Positions 22,774 through 29,453 of a DNA stretch of 41,369 nt are shown here, piece after piece (position 1 is the stretch's first letter; each line of letters starts with the position of its first letter). A program made the position numbers and the translations under genes. Under the pieces are notes generated by a model, which was not told the origin of the DNA, did no database searches, and saw nothing but the letters and a program-made list of their open reading frames with translations. Origin of the DNA: Nocardiopsis kunsanensis DSM 44524 (GTDB taxonomy: Bacteria > Actinomycetota > Actinomycetes > Streptosporangiales > Streptosporangiaceae); assembly GCF_000340965.1 (NCBI RefSeq), contig NZ_ANAY01000045.1:1-41369 (forward strand), given 5' to 3'.

Positions 22774-23760
22774 ATGAAGACATCCGCCTCTTCCACACAG
22801 GACATGATGGAGGTCCGCCCTTTGGTGGGGGTCTCCAGTTGCCTCTTGGGGGCGCCCGTGCGCCACAACGGCGGCCACTCCCGCCACCGGTTCCTCACCG
22901 ACGAGTTGGACCGCTTCGTGGACTGGCTCCCGGTGTGCCCGGAGGCGGAGATCGGCCTGGGCACGCCCCGTCCCACTCTGCGGTTGCGGCGCCTCGGCGG
23001 GGGAGATCGGACGGTCTCCAACGCCGACGGCACCGACCACACCAAGGACCTGTCCGCCACCGCCGACCACCACCTCGAACGGTTGCGTGAGGCCGACGGC
23101 TACGTGCTCAAGAACAAGTCACCCAGTTGCGGCCTCTTCGCGCTACCCGTGGCCGACGACGAGGGAAACAGGGTGCACGGCGGTGGGCGCGGGGCCTTCG
23201 CCGACCGGCTCACCCGGCTCCTGCCGTCCTTGCCGGTGGAGGAACAGGGGCGCCTCATGGACGCGTCGCTGCGGGAATGGTTCGTGGAGCGGGTCTTCGC
23301 GCACGCGCGCCTGCGGGCCCTGTTCTCCGAAGACTGGCGCACGCGCGACCTGGTGGAGTTCCACACCCGGCACAAACTGCAGCTCATGGTGCACTCGCCG
23401 GAGGGCTACCGGGAAACGGGGAGGCTGGTGGCGCGCGCGGGATCGGTCCAGCGGGAATCGACGGAGGAAACCTACACCGAGGCCTTCCGACGGACACTCG
23501 CGGTGCGTTCGAGCCGGGGGAGACACGCCAACGCCCTGCAGCACGCGTTCGGGATGCTGAGCCCGCTGCTGGACGACGCGCGCCGCCACGATCTGCTCGC
23601 CTCGATCGAGGACTACCGGCAGGAACGAGCGCCGTTGAGCCTGCCGATGGCCCTGTTGCGCCACAACTGCGCGCCGGAGGAGGCGCGGTGGGTCCGGGAC
23701 CAGACCTATCTGCGGCCGTACCCGGACGGACTCGGACTCCGGCACACAGTGGCCGTCTGA
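22774..23760 (+). CDS. DUF523-DUF1722 fusion protein (TudS-like + YbgA-like)
   Basis: A 328-residue protein. Residues about 14-150 are DUF523, with three conserved Cys: SSCLLG (Cys23), VCPEAEIGLGTPR (Cys55) and NKSPSCGLF (Cys119). In the DUF523 enzyme TudS three such Cys hold a [4Fe-4S] cluster that removes sulfur from thiouracil. Residues about 180-315 are DUF1722, with LVEFHTRHKLQLMVHSPEGYRETGRLV and the closing SLPMALLRHNC. ATG 22774 follows AGGGCGGAAAC; ATG 22804 is an alternative. In E. coli the DUF1722 gene ybgA is next to phr, and here the fusion is divergent from phr with a 92-base gap. Role in photolyase function or thiobase metabolism is unproven. Confidence 0.9.
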   Translation: MKTSASSTQDMMEVRPLVGVSSCLLGAPVRHNGGHSRHRFLTDELDRFVDWLPVCPEAEIGLGTPRPTLRLRRLGGGDRTVSNADGTDHTKDLSATADHHLERLREADGYVLKNKSPSCGLFALPVADDEGNRVHGGGRGAFADRLTRLLPSLPVEEQGRLMDASLREWFVERVFAHARLRALFSEDWRTRDLVEFHTRHKLQLMVHSPEGYRETGRLVARAGSVQRESTEETYTEAFRRTLAVRSSRGRHANALQHAFGMLSPLLDDARRHDLLASIEDYRQERAPLSLPMALLRHNCAPEEARWVRDQTYLRPYPDGLGLRHTVAV

Positions 23761-24009
23761 CGCCGACGCGGGCATACGCGGGGCCGGCGCCGCCACAGCA
23801 AGCAATCGCCCCGTCCGTGGTCGGGCTCCTGTCCCGGCTTCTCACCGTCCTCCGAGGTGTCAGTGTGTTCACGTCCCTGTCCTGGTGTCCTCCTGCACCG
23901 TCGCTGTGATCGCTGTGGCCCTGGCGACCGTACAGAGACCCACCACTCCACCGGCGGCTCCTCGGGCCGGGGAGTTCCGCCACCGGCGGCACGGTCGATG
24001 CGGCCGAGG

Positions 24010-24214
24010 ATGAACACGGACGCCACAGGAACACACATCCCGCAGCGGTGCGGAATCCGCGGCGAGGCCGAACGCTTCGCCGGTCTGCTCGACGAGCACG
24101 GCATGACGGTCGCCACCGATCATCCTGCCGGGAGGACACGGCTTCGGCACCTGGAAGAGCGCCGTACCCACCGTCGTCGACTTCCTCGTCTCCGGGTGGG
24201 CCACAACACCCTGA
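24010..24214 (+). pseudogene. Frameshifted fragment of an esterase/alpha-beta hydrolase (tentative)
   Basis: The 565-base gap 23761-24325 holds no intact gene. From 24010 one frame reads RGEAERFAGLLDEHGMTVATD, and from about 24119 the next frame reads LPGGHGFGTWKSAVPTVVDF to TGA 24214. Together these resemble the C-terminus of Ag85/esterase-D-like hydrolases, where a FAxLLxxxG strand-helix is followed by PGGH-x4-W-x4-P and the catalytic His. A one-base shift separates the halves, and no upstream Ser elbow is found. I see nothing else in this gap. Confidence 0.4.
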
Positions 24215-24325
24215 CCGCCCGATGGTCGAGTCCGGCCCCTCGGGTCGCCCCGCCGGGAACACTGTGTACCTTCGTCGCTGTTGACCACAGCGGTTGATGG
24301 CACGGAACACGGAAGGGGCTCACCG

Positions 24326-25627
24326 GTGGCTGGAAAAGTTCTCCTGGGAGATCGGGCGGCGGTACCGTCCCGGGTCGCCACGGTAAGCCTGCACACGTCC
24401 CCGCTCGACCAGCCGGGAACCGGGGACGCGGGCGGCCTCAACGTGTACGTGGTCGAGGTGGCCCGCCGCATGGCCGAACGGAACGTGGCAGTGGACGTGT
24501 TCACCCGCGCCACCGACCCCGACCTTCCTCCGGTCGTCGAGCTCGTGCCCGGCGTGAACGTGCACCACGTGCCCGCCGGTCCCTACGGACACCTGGACAA
24601 GAACACTCTCGCCGACCACTTGTGCCCCTTCATCTTCGGGATGCTGCGTGCCGAGGCCGAGGGTGCGCCCGGCCACTACGACCTCGTGCACGGCCACTAC
24701 TGGCTGTCCGGGCGCGCCGGAGTGGCCGCTGCCCGCCGCTGGGGTGTGCCGATGGTGCAGACGATGCACACCATGGCACGGGTGAAGAACGCCGCGCTGG
24801 CCGACGGGGACAGCCCCGAACCGGAACTGCGGGTCAAGGGCGAGGACCAGCTCGTGCGCCAGGCCGACCGGCTCATCGCCAACACCGACGACGAGGCGCG
24901 CCAGCTCGTCCACCACTACGGGGCGAGCGAGAGCCGCATCAGTACGATCCCGCCCGGCGTGGACCTGGAGACCTTCACCCCGGGGGATCGGCGTTCCGCG
25001 CTCCGCAGCCTCGGTTTCCCCGACGGCACCGAGCTCCTGCTGTTCGTGGGCCGGGTCCAGCGGCTCAAGGCCCCCGACGTGCTCATCCGAGCGGCCGCGG
25101 AACTGATCGAGCGTGATCCCTCGCTGCGGGACCGGCTCGTGGTCGGTGTGGTCGGCGGGCTCTCCGGCGGGGGTATGCACGAACCCGGCCTGCTCACCGA
25201 ACTGGCGCGTTCTCTGGGCGTCGCCGACGTGGTGCGGCTCGAGCCCCCGCAGTCGCGGGCCCGTCTCGCCGACCACTACCGGGCTGCCACCGCCACGGTG
25301 GTGCCTTCCTACTCCGAGTCCTTCGGGCTGGTGGCCGTGGAATCACAGGCCTGCGGCACCCCGGTGGTGGCCGCGCGTGTGGGAGGACTGTCCACGGCGG
25401 TGGCCGACGGGGTCTCCGGCGTACTGCTGGAAGGCCACGACCCGGCCGAGTACGCGGCCGAGTTGCACCGGCTCGTCGCCGAACCGGCCTGGCGTGCGAA
25501 GCTGGCCGACGCGGCACCCCGCCATGCCGCGACCCTGGGCTGGTCGCGCACGGTCGACGAACTGCTCGACGTGTACGGACAGGCCCTGGCCCCCCGCGCA
25601 CCGCTCCCCATGGCCGCGTGCCGCTGA
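24326..25627 (+). CDS. mshA: D-inositol-3-phosphate N-acetylglucosaminyltransferase MshA
   Basis: A 433-residue GT4 (GT-B fold) glycosyltransferase that makes the first mycothiol precursor from UDP-GlcNAc and 1-L-inositol 3-phosphate. GTG 24326 was chosen for GGAAGGGG eight bases upstream; a TTG at 24281 lacks a site. Diagnostic segments are LHTSPLDQPGTGDAGGLNVY, the acceptor-binding region HYDLVHGHYWLSG, MVQTMHTMARVKN, IPPGVDLETFTPGDR, LLLFVGRVQRLKAPDVLI and the EX7E pair Glu331/Glu339 in SESFGLVAVESQACGTPV. It starts the usual mshA-ybjN-gpmA order. Mycothiol is the main low-molecular-weight thiol of actinobacteria. Confidence 0.95.
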   Translation: MAGKVLLGDRAAVPSRVATVSLHTSPLDQPGTGDAGGLNVYVVEVARRMAERNVAVDVFTRATDPDLPPVVELVPGVNVHHVPAGPYGHLDKNTLADHLCPFIFGMLRAEAEGAPGHYDLVHGHYWLSGRAGVAAARRWGVPMVQTMHTMARVKNAALADGDSPEPELRVKGEDQLVRQADRLIANTDDEARQLVHHYGASESRISTIPPGVDLETFTPGDRRSALRSLGFPDGTELLLFVGRVQRLKAPDVLIRAAAELIERDPSLRDRLVVGVVGGLSGGGMHEPGLLTELARSLGVADVVRLEPPQSRARLADHYRAATATVVPSYSESFGLVAVESQACGTPVVAARVGGLSTAVADGVSGVLLEGHDPAEYAAELHRLVAEPAWRAKLADAAPRHAATLGWSRTVDELLDVYGQALAPRAPLPMAACR

Positions 25628-25668
25628 GTCGGCACGTGCGGCCGGCACCGACGAGGAAGGACCCACAG

Positions 25669-26175
25669 GTGGCCAGTAACCCCGCGCGAGAAGCCGCGAC
25701 CGAGGCGATCACCGAGGCCGTGGCCGAGGCAGGACTCGACATGGAGGTTCCCCGCGAGGGCTCCTTCCTGGTCACGATCCCGGGCACCGCCAAGCTCAAG
25801 ACCCTGGTGTGGCTGGAGGTGGGCCCGCACAGCCTCACCCTGACCTCGTTCTTCTGCCGGCAGCCCGACGAGAACCACGGCGACTTCTACCGGTGGCTCA
25901 TGCAGCGCAGCGCGGACATGTTCGGTATGGCCTTCACCGCGGACGAGGTCGGGGACGTGTACCTGCGCGGACGGTTGCCGCTGTCGGGGGTCACGCCGGA
26001 GGAGGTCGACCGCCTGCTCGGGTGCGTGCTGACCTACACCGACGAGAACTTCAACGCCGCTCTGGAGCGCGGGTTCGCCTCGGCGATCCGCAAGGAGTGG
26101 GCCTGGCGCACGGAACGCGGCCACGACACCCGCAACCTGCGCGCGTTCGCGCACTTGGCCGAGCAGCCCGAGTGA
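25669..26175 (+). CDS. YbjN-domain protein
   Basis: A 168-residue cytoplasmic protein. GTG 25669 was chosen because GAGGAAGG lies eight bases upstream. The YbjN fold resembles type III secretion chaperones and is seen as SFLVTIPGTAKLKTLVWLEVGPHSLTLTSFF, FYRWLMQRSADMFGMAF, VYLRGRLPLSGVTPEEVDRLLG and a C-terminal helix IRKEWAWRTE. It lies 41 bases after mshA and before gpmA, an order conserved in actinobacteria. Its molecular role is unknown. Confidence 0.88.
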   Translation: MASNPAREAATEAITEAVAEAGLDMEVPREGSFLVTIPGTAKLKTLVWLEVGPHSLTLTSFFCRQPDENHGDFYRWLMQRSADMFGMAFTADEVGDVYLRGRLPLSGVTPEEVDRLLGCVLTYTDENFNAALERGFASAIRKEWAWRTERGHDTRNLRAFAHLAEQPE

Positions 26176-26308
26176 ACCGGGCCTCCGCCCGCACCTGCTC
26201 CTGGAGCGGGGTGAGCGGCGCGTCCCCGGTGCCGGGGTCCGTGGGCCCGGTGTCCGGGAAACGCCTTTCGCGGCGCAGCGGGATGGGAGTCCTCCCCCCG
26301 CCAGGGCC

Positions 26309-26314
26309 TAAGCT
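26309..26314 (+). promoter_or_regulatory. Candidate -10 for leaderless gpmA
   Basis: TAAGCT, with seven bases to ATG 26322. The intervening GGGCGGC is a poor ribosome site. It suggests gpmA has its own promoter within the mshA-ybjN-gpmA array. No clear -35 is visible. Confidence 0.42.
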
Positions 26315-26321
26315 GGGCGGC

Positions 26322-27068
26322 ATGGGAACTCTGGTACTGCTGCGACACGGTGAAAGTGTCTGGAACGCGAAGGGCCTGTTCACCGGTTGGGTGGACGTGG
26401 ACCTGTCCGCCACGGGCGAGGAGGAGGCCCGCCGCGGCGGTGACCTACTCAAGGACGCCGGTGTGCGTCCGGACGTCGTGCACACCTCGCTACTCGTGCG
26501 CGCCATCCGCACCGCCAACCTCGCGCTGGAGAAAGCCGACCTGAGCTGGCTGCCGGTCGAGCGTTCCTGGCGTCTCAACGAGCGGCACTACGGTGCCCTC
26601 CAGGGCAAGGACAAGGCACAGACCCGTGAGGAGTACGGCGAGGACCAGTTCATGATCTGGCGCCGCTCCTACGACACCCCGCCGCCGGTCATCGCCGACG
26701 ACGACACCTACTCCCAGGTGGGCGACCGTCGCTACTCCCAGCTCCCCCCGGAGCTCATGCCGCGCACCGAGTGCCTCAAGGACGTTCTCGAACGCGCCCT
26801 CCCGTACTGGTACGACAGCATCGTCCCGGAGCTGGCCGCCGGTTCCACCGTGCTCGTGGTCGCGCACGGCAACTCGCTGCGCGCGCTGGTCAAGCACCTG
26901 GACGGTGTGAGCGACGAGGAGATCGCCGGTCTGAACATCCCCACCGGCATCCCGCTGCGCTACGACCTGGACGACAACTTCCACCCGACCAACCCGGGCG
27001 GCACCTACCTGGACCCGGAGGCCGCGAAGGCCGCCATCCAGGCCGTCGCGAACCAGGGCAAGAAATAG
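26322..27068 (+). CDS. gpmA: 2,3-bisphosphoglycerate-dependent phosphoglycerate mutase
   Basis: A 248-residue histidine phosphatase-superfamily enzyme of glycolysis that interconverts 3- and 2-phosphoglycerate. The phospho-acceptor His9 is in LVLLRHGESVWN, followed by LFTGWVDVDLSATGEEEARRGG, TSLLVRAIRTANLAL, RSWRLNERHYGALQGKDKAQT, the catalytic Glu region and VVAHGNSLRALVKHLDG with the second His. The insert DTPPPVIADDDTYSQVGDRRYSQL and C-terminal NIPTGIPLRYDL are specific to dPGM, which excludes a broad-specificity phosphatase. Length is normal. Confidence 0.96.
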   Translation: MGTLVLLRHGESVWNAKGLFTGWVDVDLSATGEEEARRGGDLLKDAGVRPDVVHTSLLVRAIRTANLALEKADLSWLPVERSWRLNERHYGALQGKDKAQTREEYGEDQFMIWRRSYDTPPPVIADDDTYSQVGDRRYSQLPPELMPRTECLKDVLERALPYWYDSIVPELAAGSTVLVVAHGNSLRALVKHLDGVSDEEIAGLNIPTGIPLRYDLDDNFHPTNPGGTYLDPEAAKAAIQAVANQGKK

Positions 27069-27086
27069 TCCGGTCCTGCCCGGTCA

Positions 27087-27115
27087 CGGGCCCGTGTCCA
27101 CGGGACGCGGGCCCG
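27087..27115. terminator. Hairpin terminator between gpmA and the DsrE gene
   Basis: CGGGCCCGTGTCC (27087-27099), loop ACG, GGACGCGGGCCCG (27103-27115): 13 pairs including one T-G. It lies between convergent genes and can serve both strands. Confidence 0.65.
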
Positions 27116-27158
27116 ACGTGTGTTGGGACCAGTGCTCGTCAGCCCTGTTCCCGGGCGG

Positions 27159-27521
27159 TCAGTAGACGAGGGCCTGGGCGCCCTCGGCGAGAGTCTCCGC
27201 CACGAAGGTGGGGGCGCCGGCGATACGCACGCCCTCCAACAGGTCTTCCCGGGTGAGCTCCCGGCGGGCGGCGCACTGCGTACAGACCGTCACCGTCCCC
27301 GCTTCCAGCACCGAGCCCAGGAGTTCGGGCAGGGGCGCGGCGTGCGGCAGGGAGAAGCCCTCCGCCCGGCCGGGGACGGCGAACCACGAGGACTCCCCGG
27401 TCAGCCACAGCGAGACCTCGGCCCCGCTCGCCAGGGCCGCCGCCGCGACCGTGAACGCCTGGTTGCACCGCTCCGGCGCCTCGGCACCGGCAGTGACCTT
27501 GATCACCAAGGAACGAGCCAT
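27159..27521 (-). CDS. DsrE-family protein
   Basis: A 120-residue single-domain protein from ATG 27521. The fold follows DsrE/DsrF-like proteins: SLVIKVTAGAEAPERCNQAFTVAAAAL, GAEVSLWLTGESSWFAVPG, LLGSVLEAGTVTVCTQCAARR and a final GAPTFVAETLAEGAQALVY. Three Cys are present: one in ERCNQAF and a pair in VCTQCAARR, the latter near the place where sulfur-carrying DsrE homologues keep their active Cys. It lies five bases downstream of the GIDE-type gene on the same strand. Sulfur transfer is possible but not shown. TAGGCT seven bases before the ATG coincides with the upstream gene's last codons and may be chance. Confidence 0.85.
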   Translation of the reverse strand: MARSLVIKVTAGAEAPERCNQAFTVAAAALASGAEVSLWLTGESSWFAVPGRAEGFSLPHAAPLPELLGSVLEAGTVTVCTQCAARRELTREDLLEGVRIAGAPTFVAETLAEGAQALVY

Positions 27522-27526
27522 GGGCC

Positions 27527-28309
27527 TCAGCCTACCGAGATCCCCAGCAGCAGCAGCACCGACCCCGCCACAGCACACACGGTGAAGGCGGCGGTGAGCG
27601 AGAGGGCCTCGGTGCGGCGGGGCGGTGTACGGTCCTCCTGGAGGTCCACGTCCGGTTCGACCAGGAGTTTTCCTCCCTCCGGCGCGGTGATGACCACCTG
27701 CCCGTCGCGCACGGCCGGGACCCCCGTCACACGCACGATCCGCCCCGGGCGGATCACCCACTCGCGGTACTCGAACTCGATGGTCTCGCCGCGGAAGACA
27801 CCGGAGATGCGCCCTTTCACCCGGGCCAGCAGGTCGTCGGCGACCGTGGCCACCCCGGGCTTGGGCCGTTCCACGAGGCGCTGCAGGCACAACTCGGCGC
27901 CGCGCTGTTCGCACCCGGCCGGGTCGACGAAGACCCGCTCGCCCTTGGGGTCGTCGCCTTCGGCGACCAGCCCGAACAGGTCCTCGGACATGTGGTCGGC
28001 GATGGAGTCGCAGGCACGCTCGCGGACCGCGGAGTCGCCTGTGTCACGGTTGAGCGGCCAGTAGTGGCGCAGCACCTCGTGGCCGTGCCAGACACAGTCG
28101 TTACCCGCCAGGCTCGAGCTGAGGGTCCCCTCCGGTCCCGGCGCTGCGACGCCGGTCAACGTGAGGCGTTCGCCCTCGTGGGAAGCGAGCGTGGCGGGCC
28201 GCAGCCGGGTGATCCCGCGTCGGCGCAGCCAGCGCCGCAGACCGATGACGGTCAGCGGCAGGAGGACCACAGCGGCCACGAGCAGCGCCGAACCGATCAC
28301 CAGTAACAC
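27527..28309 (-). CDS. GIDE-domain membrane protein
   Basis: A 260-residue protein. GTG 28309 was chosen because AAGGGG lies six bases upstream. An N-terminal helix (VLLVIGSALLVAAVVLLPLTVIGL) is followed by a basic patch (RRWLRRRG). A soluble domain like the GIDE/MULAN family follows: LTGVAAPGPEGTLSSSLAGNDCVWHGHEV near the start and FEYREWVIRPGRIVRVTGVP near the end. A C-terminal helix (LSLTAAFTVCAVAGSVLLLLGI) closes it. In eukaryotes GIDE sits in a mitochondrial E3 ligase; bacterial proteins lack the RING domain, and none is present here. It forms a two-gene operon with the DsrE gene. Function is unknown. Confidence 0.72.
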   Translation of the reverse strand: MLLVIGSALLVAAVVLLPLTVIGLRRWLRRRGITRLRPATLASHEGERLTLTGVAAPGPEGTLSSSLAGNDCVWHGHEVLRHYWPLNRDTGDSAVRERACDSIADHMSEDLFGLVAEGDDPKGERVFVDPAGCEQRGAELCLQRLVERPKPGVATVADDLLARVKGRISGVFRGETIEFEYREWVIRPGRIVRVTGVPAVRDGQVVITAPEGGKLLVEPDVDLQEDRTPPRRTEALSLTAAFTVCAVAGSVLLLLGISVG

Positions 28310-28490
28310 TGTCTGCCCCTTTGAACGCGTCGAATCCCTCAAGCCGGCGGTGGATCGAACACCCCGTGACCTCACCGCGTACGGTGACAATCTTTACCAG
28401 TTCTCCGGGAAAGCGGGGCCAATTGGGCGTGCCCGGCCGGTGACCGCAGGGTGGTGCCCGTTGGCGGTCCCGGCACCCCCTGGGCGCGGC

Positions 28491-28496
28491 TACGCT
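28491..28496 (+). promoter_or_regulatory. Candidate -10 of the nitrobindin-like gene
   Basis: TACGCT with eight bases to ATG 28505. The intervening CGGGGGCT could act as a weak ribosome site, so leaderless translation is less certain here. Confidence 0.3.
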
Positions 28497-28504
28497 CGGG
28501 GGCT

Positions 28505-29089
28505 ATGGACGCTGCGGTACACCCTGATCTGGCGAAACTGTCCTTCCTGATCGGTCGTTGGGAAGGCGTCGGCGTCGCCGGCTACGCCGAAGAGGAAGAA
28601 TTCCAGTTCGGCCAGCGGGTCGAGTTCACCCCGCGCGAGGGCCTGCCCTACCTGGACTACCGGTCACGGGCCTGGCGGATGAACCCCGACGGCACGCTCG
28701 GCGAGCTGGTCACTGAGGAGTCCGGCTACTGGCGTGCGCTCTCGGAGGGCGACACCGCGCAGTACGCCAAGGACGACGAGAAGAACATCATCCACCTCGA
28801 GGTGCTCATCTCGCACAACGAAGGCTTCATCGAGTCCTACCTGGGAAACGTCTTCGCCAACCGGGTGGAGATGGCCACGAACGCGGTCATGCACACCATC
28901 ACGGGACTCGAGGTCACCGCTTCTCACCGGCTCTACGGCCTGTTCGGTGAGGAGCGGGAGACCCTGGGCTACGCCTGGGACCTGGCCGCCCGCGGCCACG
29001 ACCTGCGCTCGTACATGTCGGCGCAGTTGAAGAAGGCCGGGGGCGAGAGCACCGGGGACAGCGCTCCGGCCGGTGTCGAGCAGAGCTGA
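28505..29089 (+). CDS. Nitrobindin-like (FABP-fold) protein without the axial His
   Basis: A 194-residue beta-barrel protein. The family signature GxWxGxG is present as GRWEGVG (residues 17-23) after HPDLAKLSFLI. Barrel strands follow: EFQFGQRVEFTP, GLPYLDYRSRAWRM, TEESGYWRAL, IIHLEVLISHNEGFIESYLG and LGYAWDLAARGHDLRSYMSAQL. In heme-binding nitrobindins the last segment reads like MRAVGQPLQDHLAAVL (mycobacterial Rv2717c), and its His binds iron. Here the aligned residue is Tyr170. The protein therefore belongs with the heme-less 'ferric nitrobindin-like' group, or uses Tyr as ligand. The ligand is unknown. Confidence 0.88.
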   Translation: MDAAVHPDLAKLSFLIGRWEGVGVAGYAEEEEFQFGQRVEFTPREGLPYLDYRSRAWRMNPDGTLGELVTEESGYWRALSEGDTAQYAKDDEKNIIHLEVLISHNEGFIESYLGNVFANRVEMATNAVMHTITGLEVTASHRLYGLFGEERETLGYAWDLAARGHDLRSYMSAQLKKAGGESTGDSAPAGVEQS

Positions 29090-29093
29090 TACG

Positions 29094-29120
29094 CCCGGAC
29101 CGGGGGGGGAAGGGTCCGGG
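29094..29120 (+). terminator. Hairpin after the nitrobindin-like gene
   Basis: CCCGGACC (29094-29101), an 11-base G-rich loop, GGTCCGGG (29113-29120). It begins four bases after the stop codon. Confidence 0.5.
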
Positions 29121-29149
29121 GTGGCCCCCGGCGCCGGTGAAACGTCCCC

Positions 29150-29230
29150 GGACACGGGCAGACCCCGGGCCTTCTCCCTCCGCGGAGGGGCCGGTCGGAC
29201 GAGGCCGGCAGCCCGGGGTCCGGGTGTCCG
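29150..29230. repeat. Branched inverted repeat in the nitrobindin-ygfZ gap
   Basis: The outer stem joins CGGACAC (29150-29156) with GTGTCCG (29224-29230) and GACCCCGGGC (29161-29170) with GCCCGGGGTC (29211-29220), 17 pairs in all. Inside are two small hairpins: the palindrome CCCTCCGCGGAGGG (29176-29189), and GCCGG (29190-29194) with CCGGC (29205-29209). A transcript could fold as a three-way junction. The rest of the 29090-29453 gap holds only the terminator hairpin at 29094-29120 and the ygfZ promoter region. Confidence 0.55.
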
Positions 29231-29440
29231 TCTGGTATTCGCGTCGGGCTGACGCCGCGCGAACGTCGGTGTCGCCCTAGCGGACGGACACCTCGCAAGT
29301 CCTAAGATCACTCATTCTTCGGACCACCTCCCTTCTTGCTGTCTGTGACACTACGTCCGTGCCCGGGGACAGGGCAAGAGATTTTTCTCCGGACGAAACA
29401 GCAGTTCAGAGCCGCGTTTCCCGCCTGTGGGACGGCCGGA

Positions 29441-29446
29441 TAATCT
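29441..29446 (+). promoter_or_regulatory. Candidate -10 for leaderless ygfZ
   Basis: TAATCT with seven bases to ATG 29454. The hexamer is close to the TANNNT consensus. The following CGGGGGC is only a weak ribosome-site candidate. Confidence 0.45.
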
Positions 29447-29453
29447 CGGGGGC

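Noticed and set aside
24281..24325. TTG start for mshA 15 codons upstream
   Set aside because: It has no ribosome binding site, whereas GTG 24326 has GGAAGGGG at good spacing.
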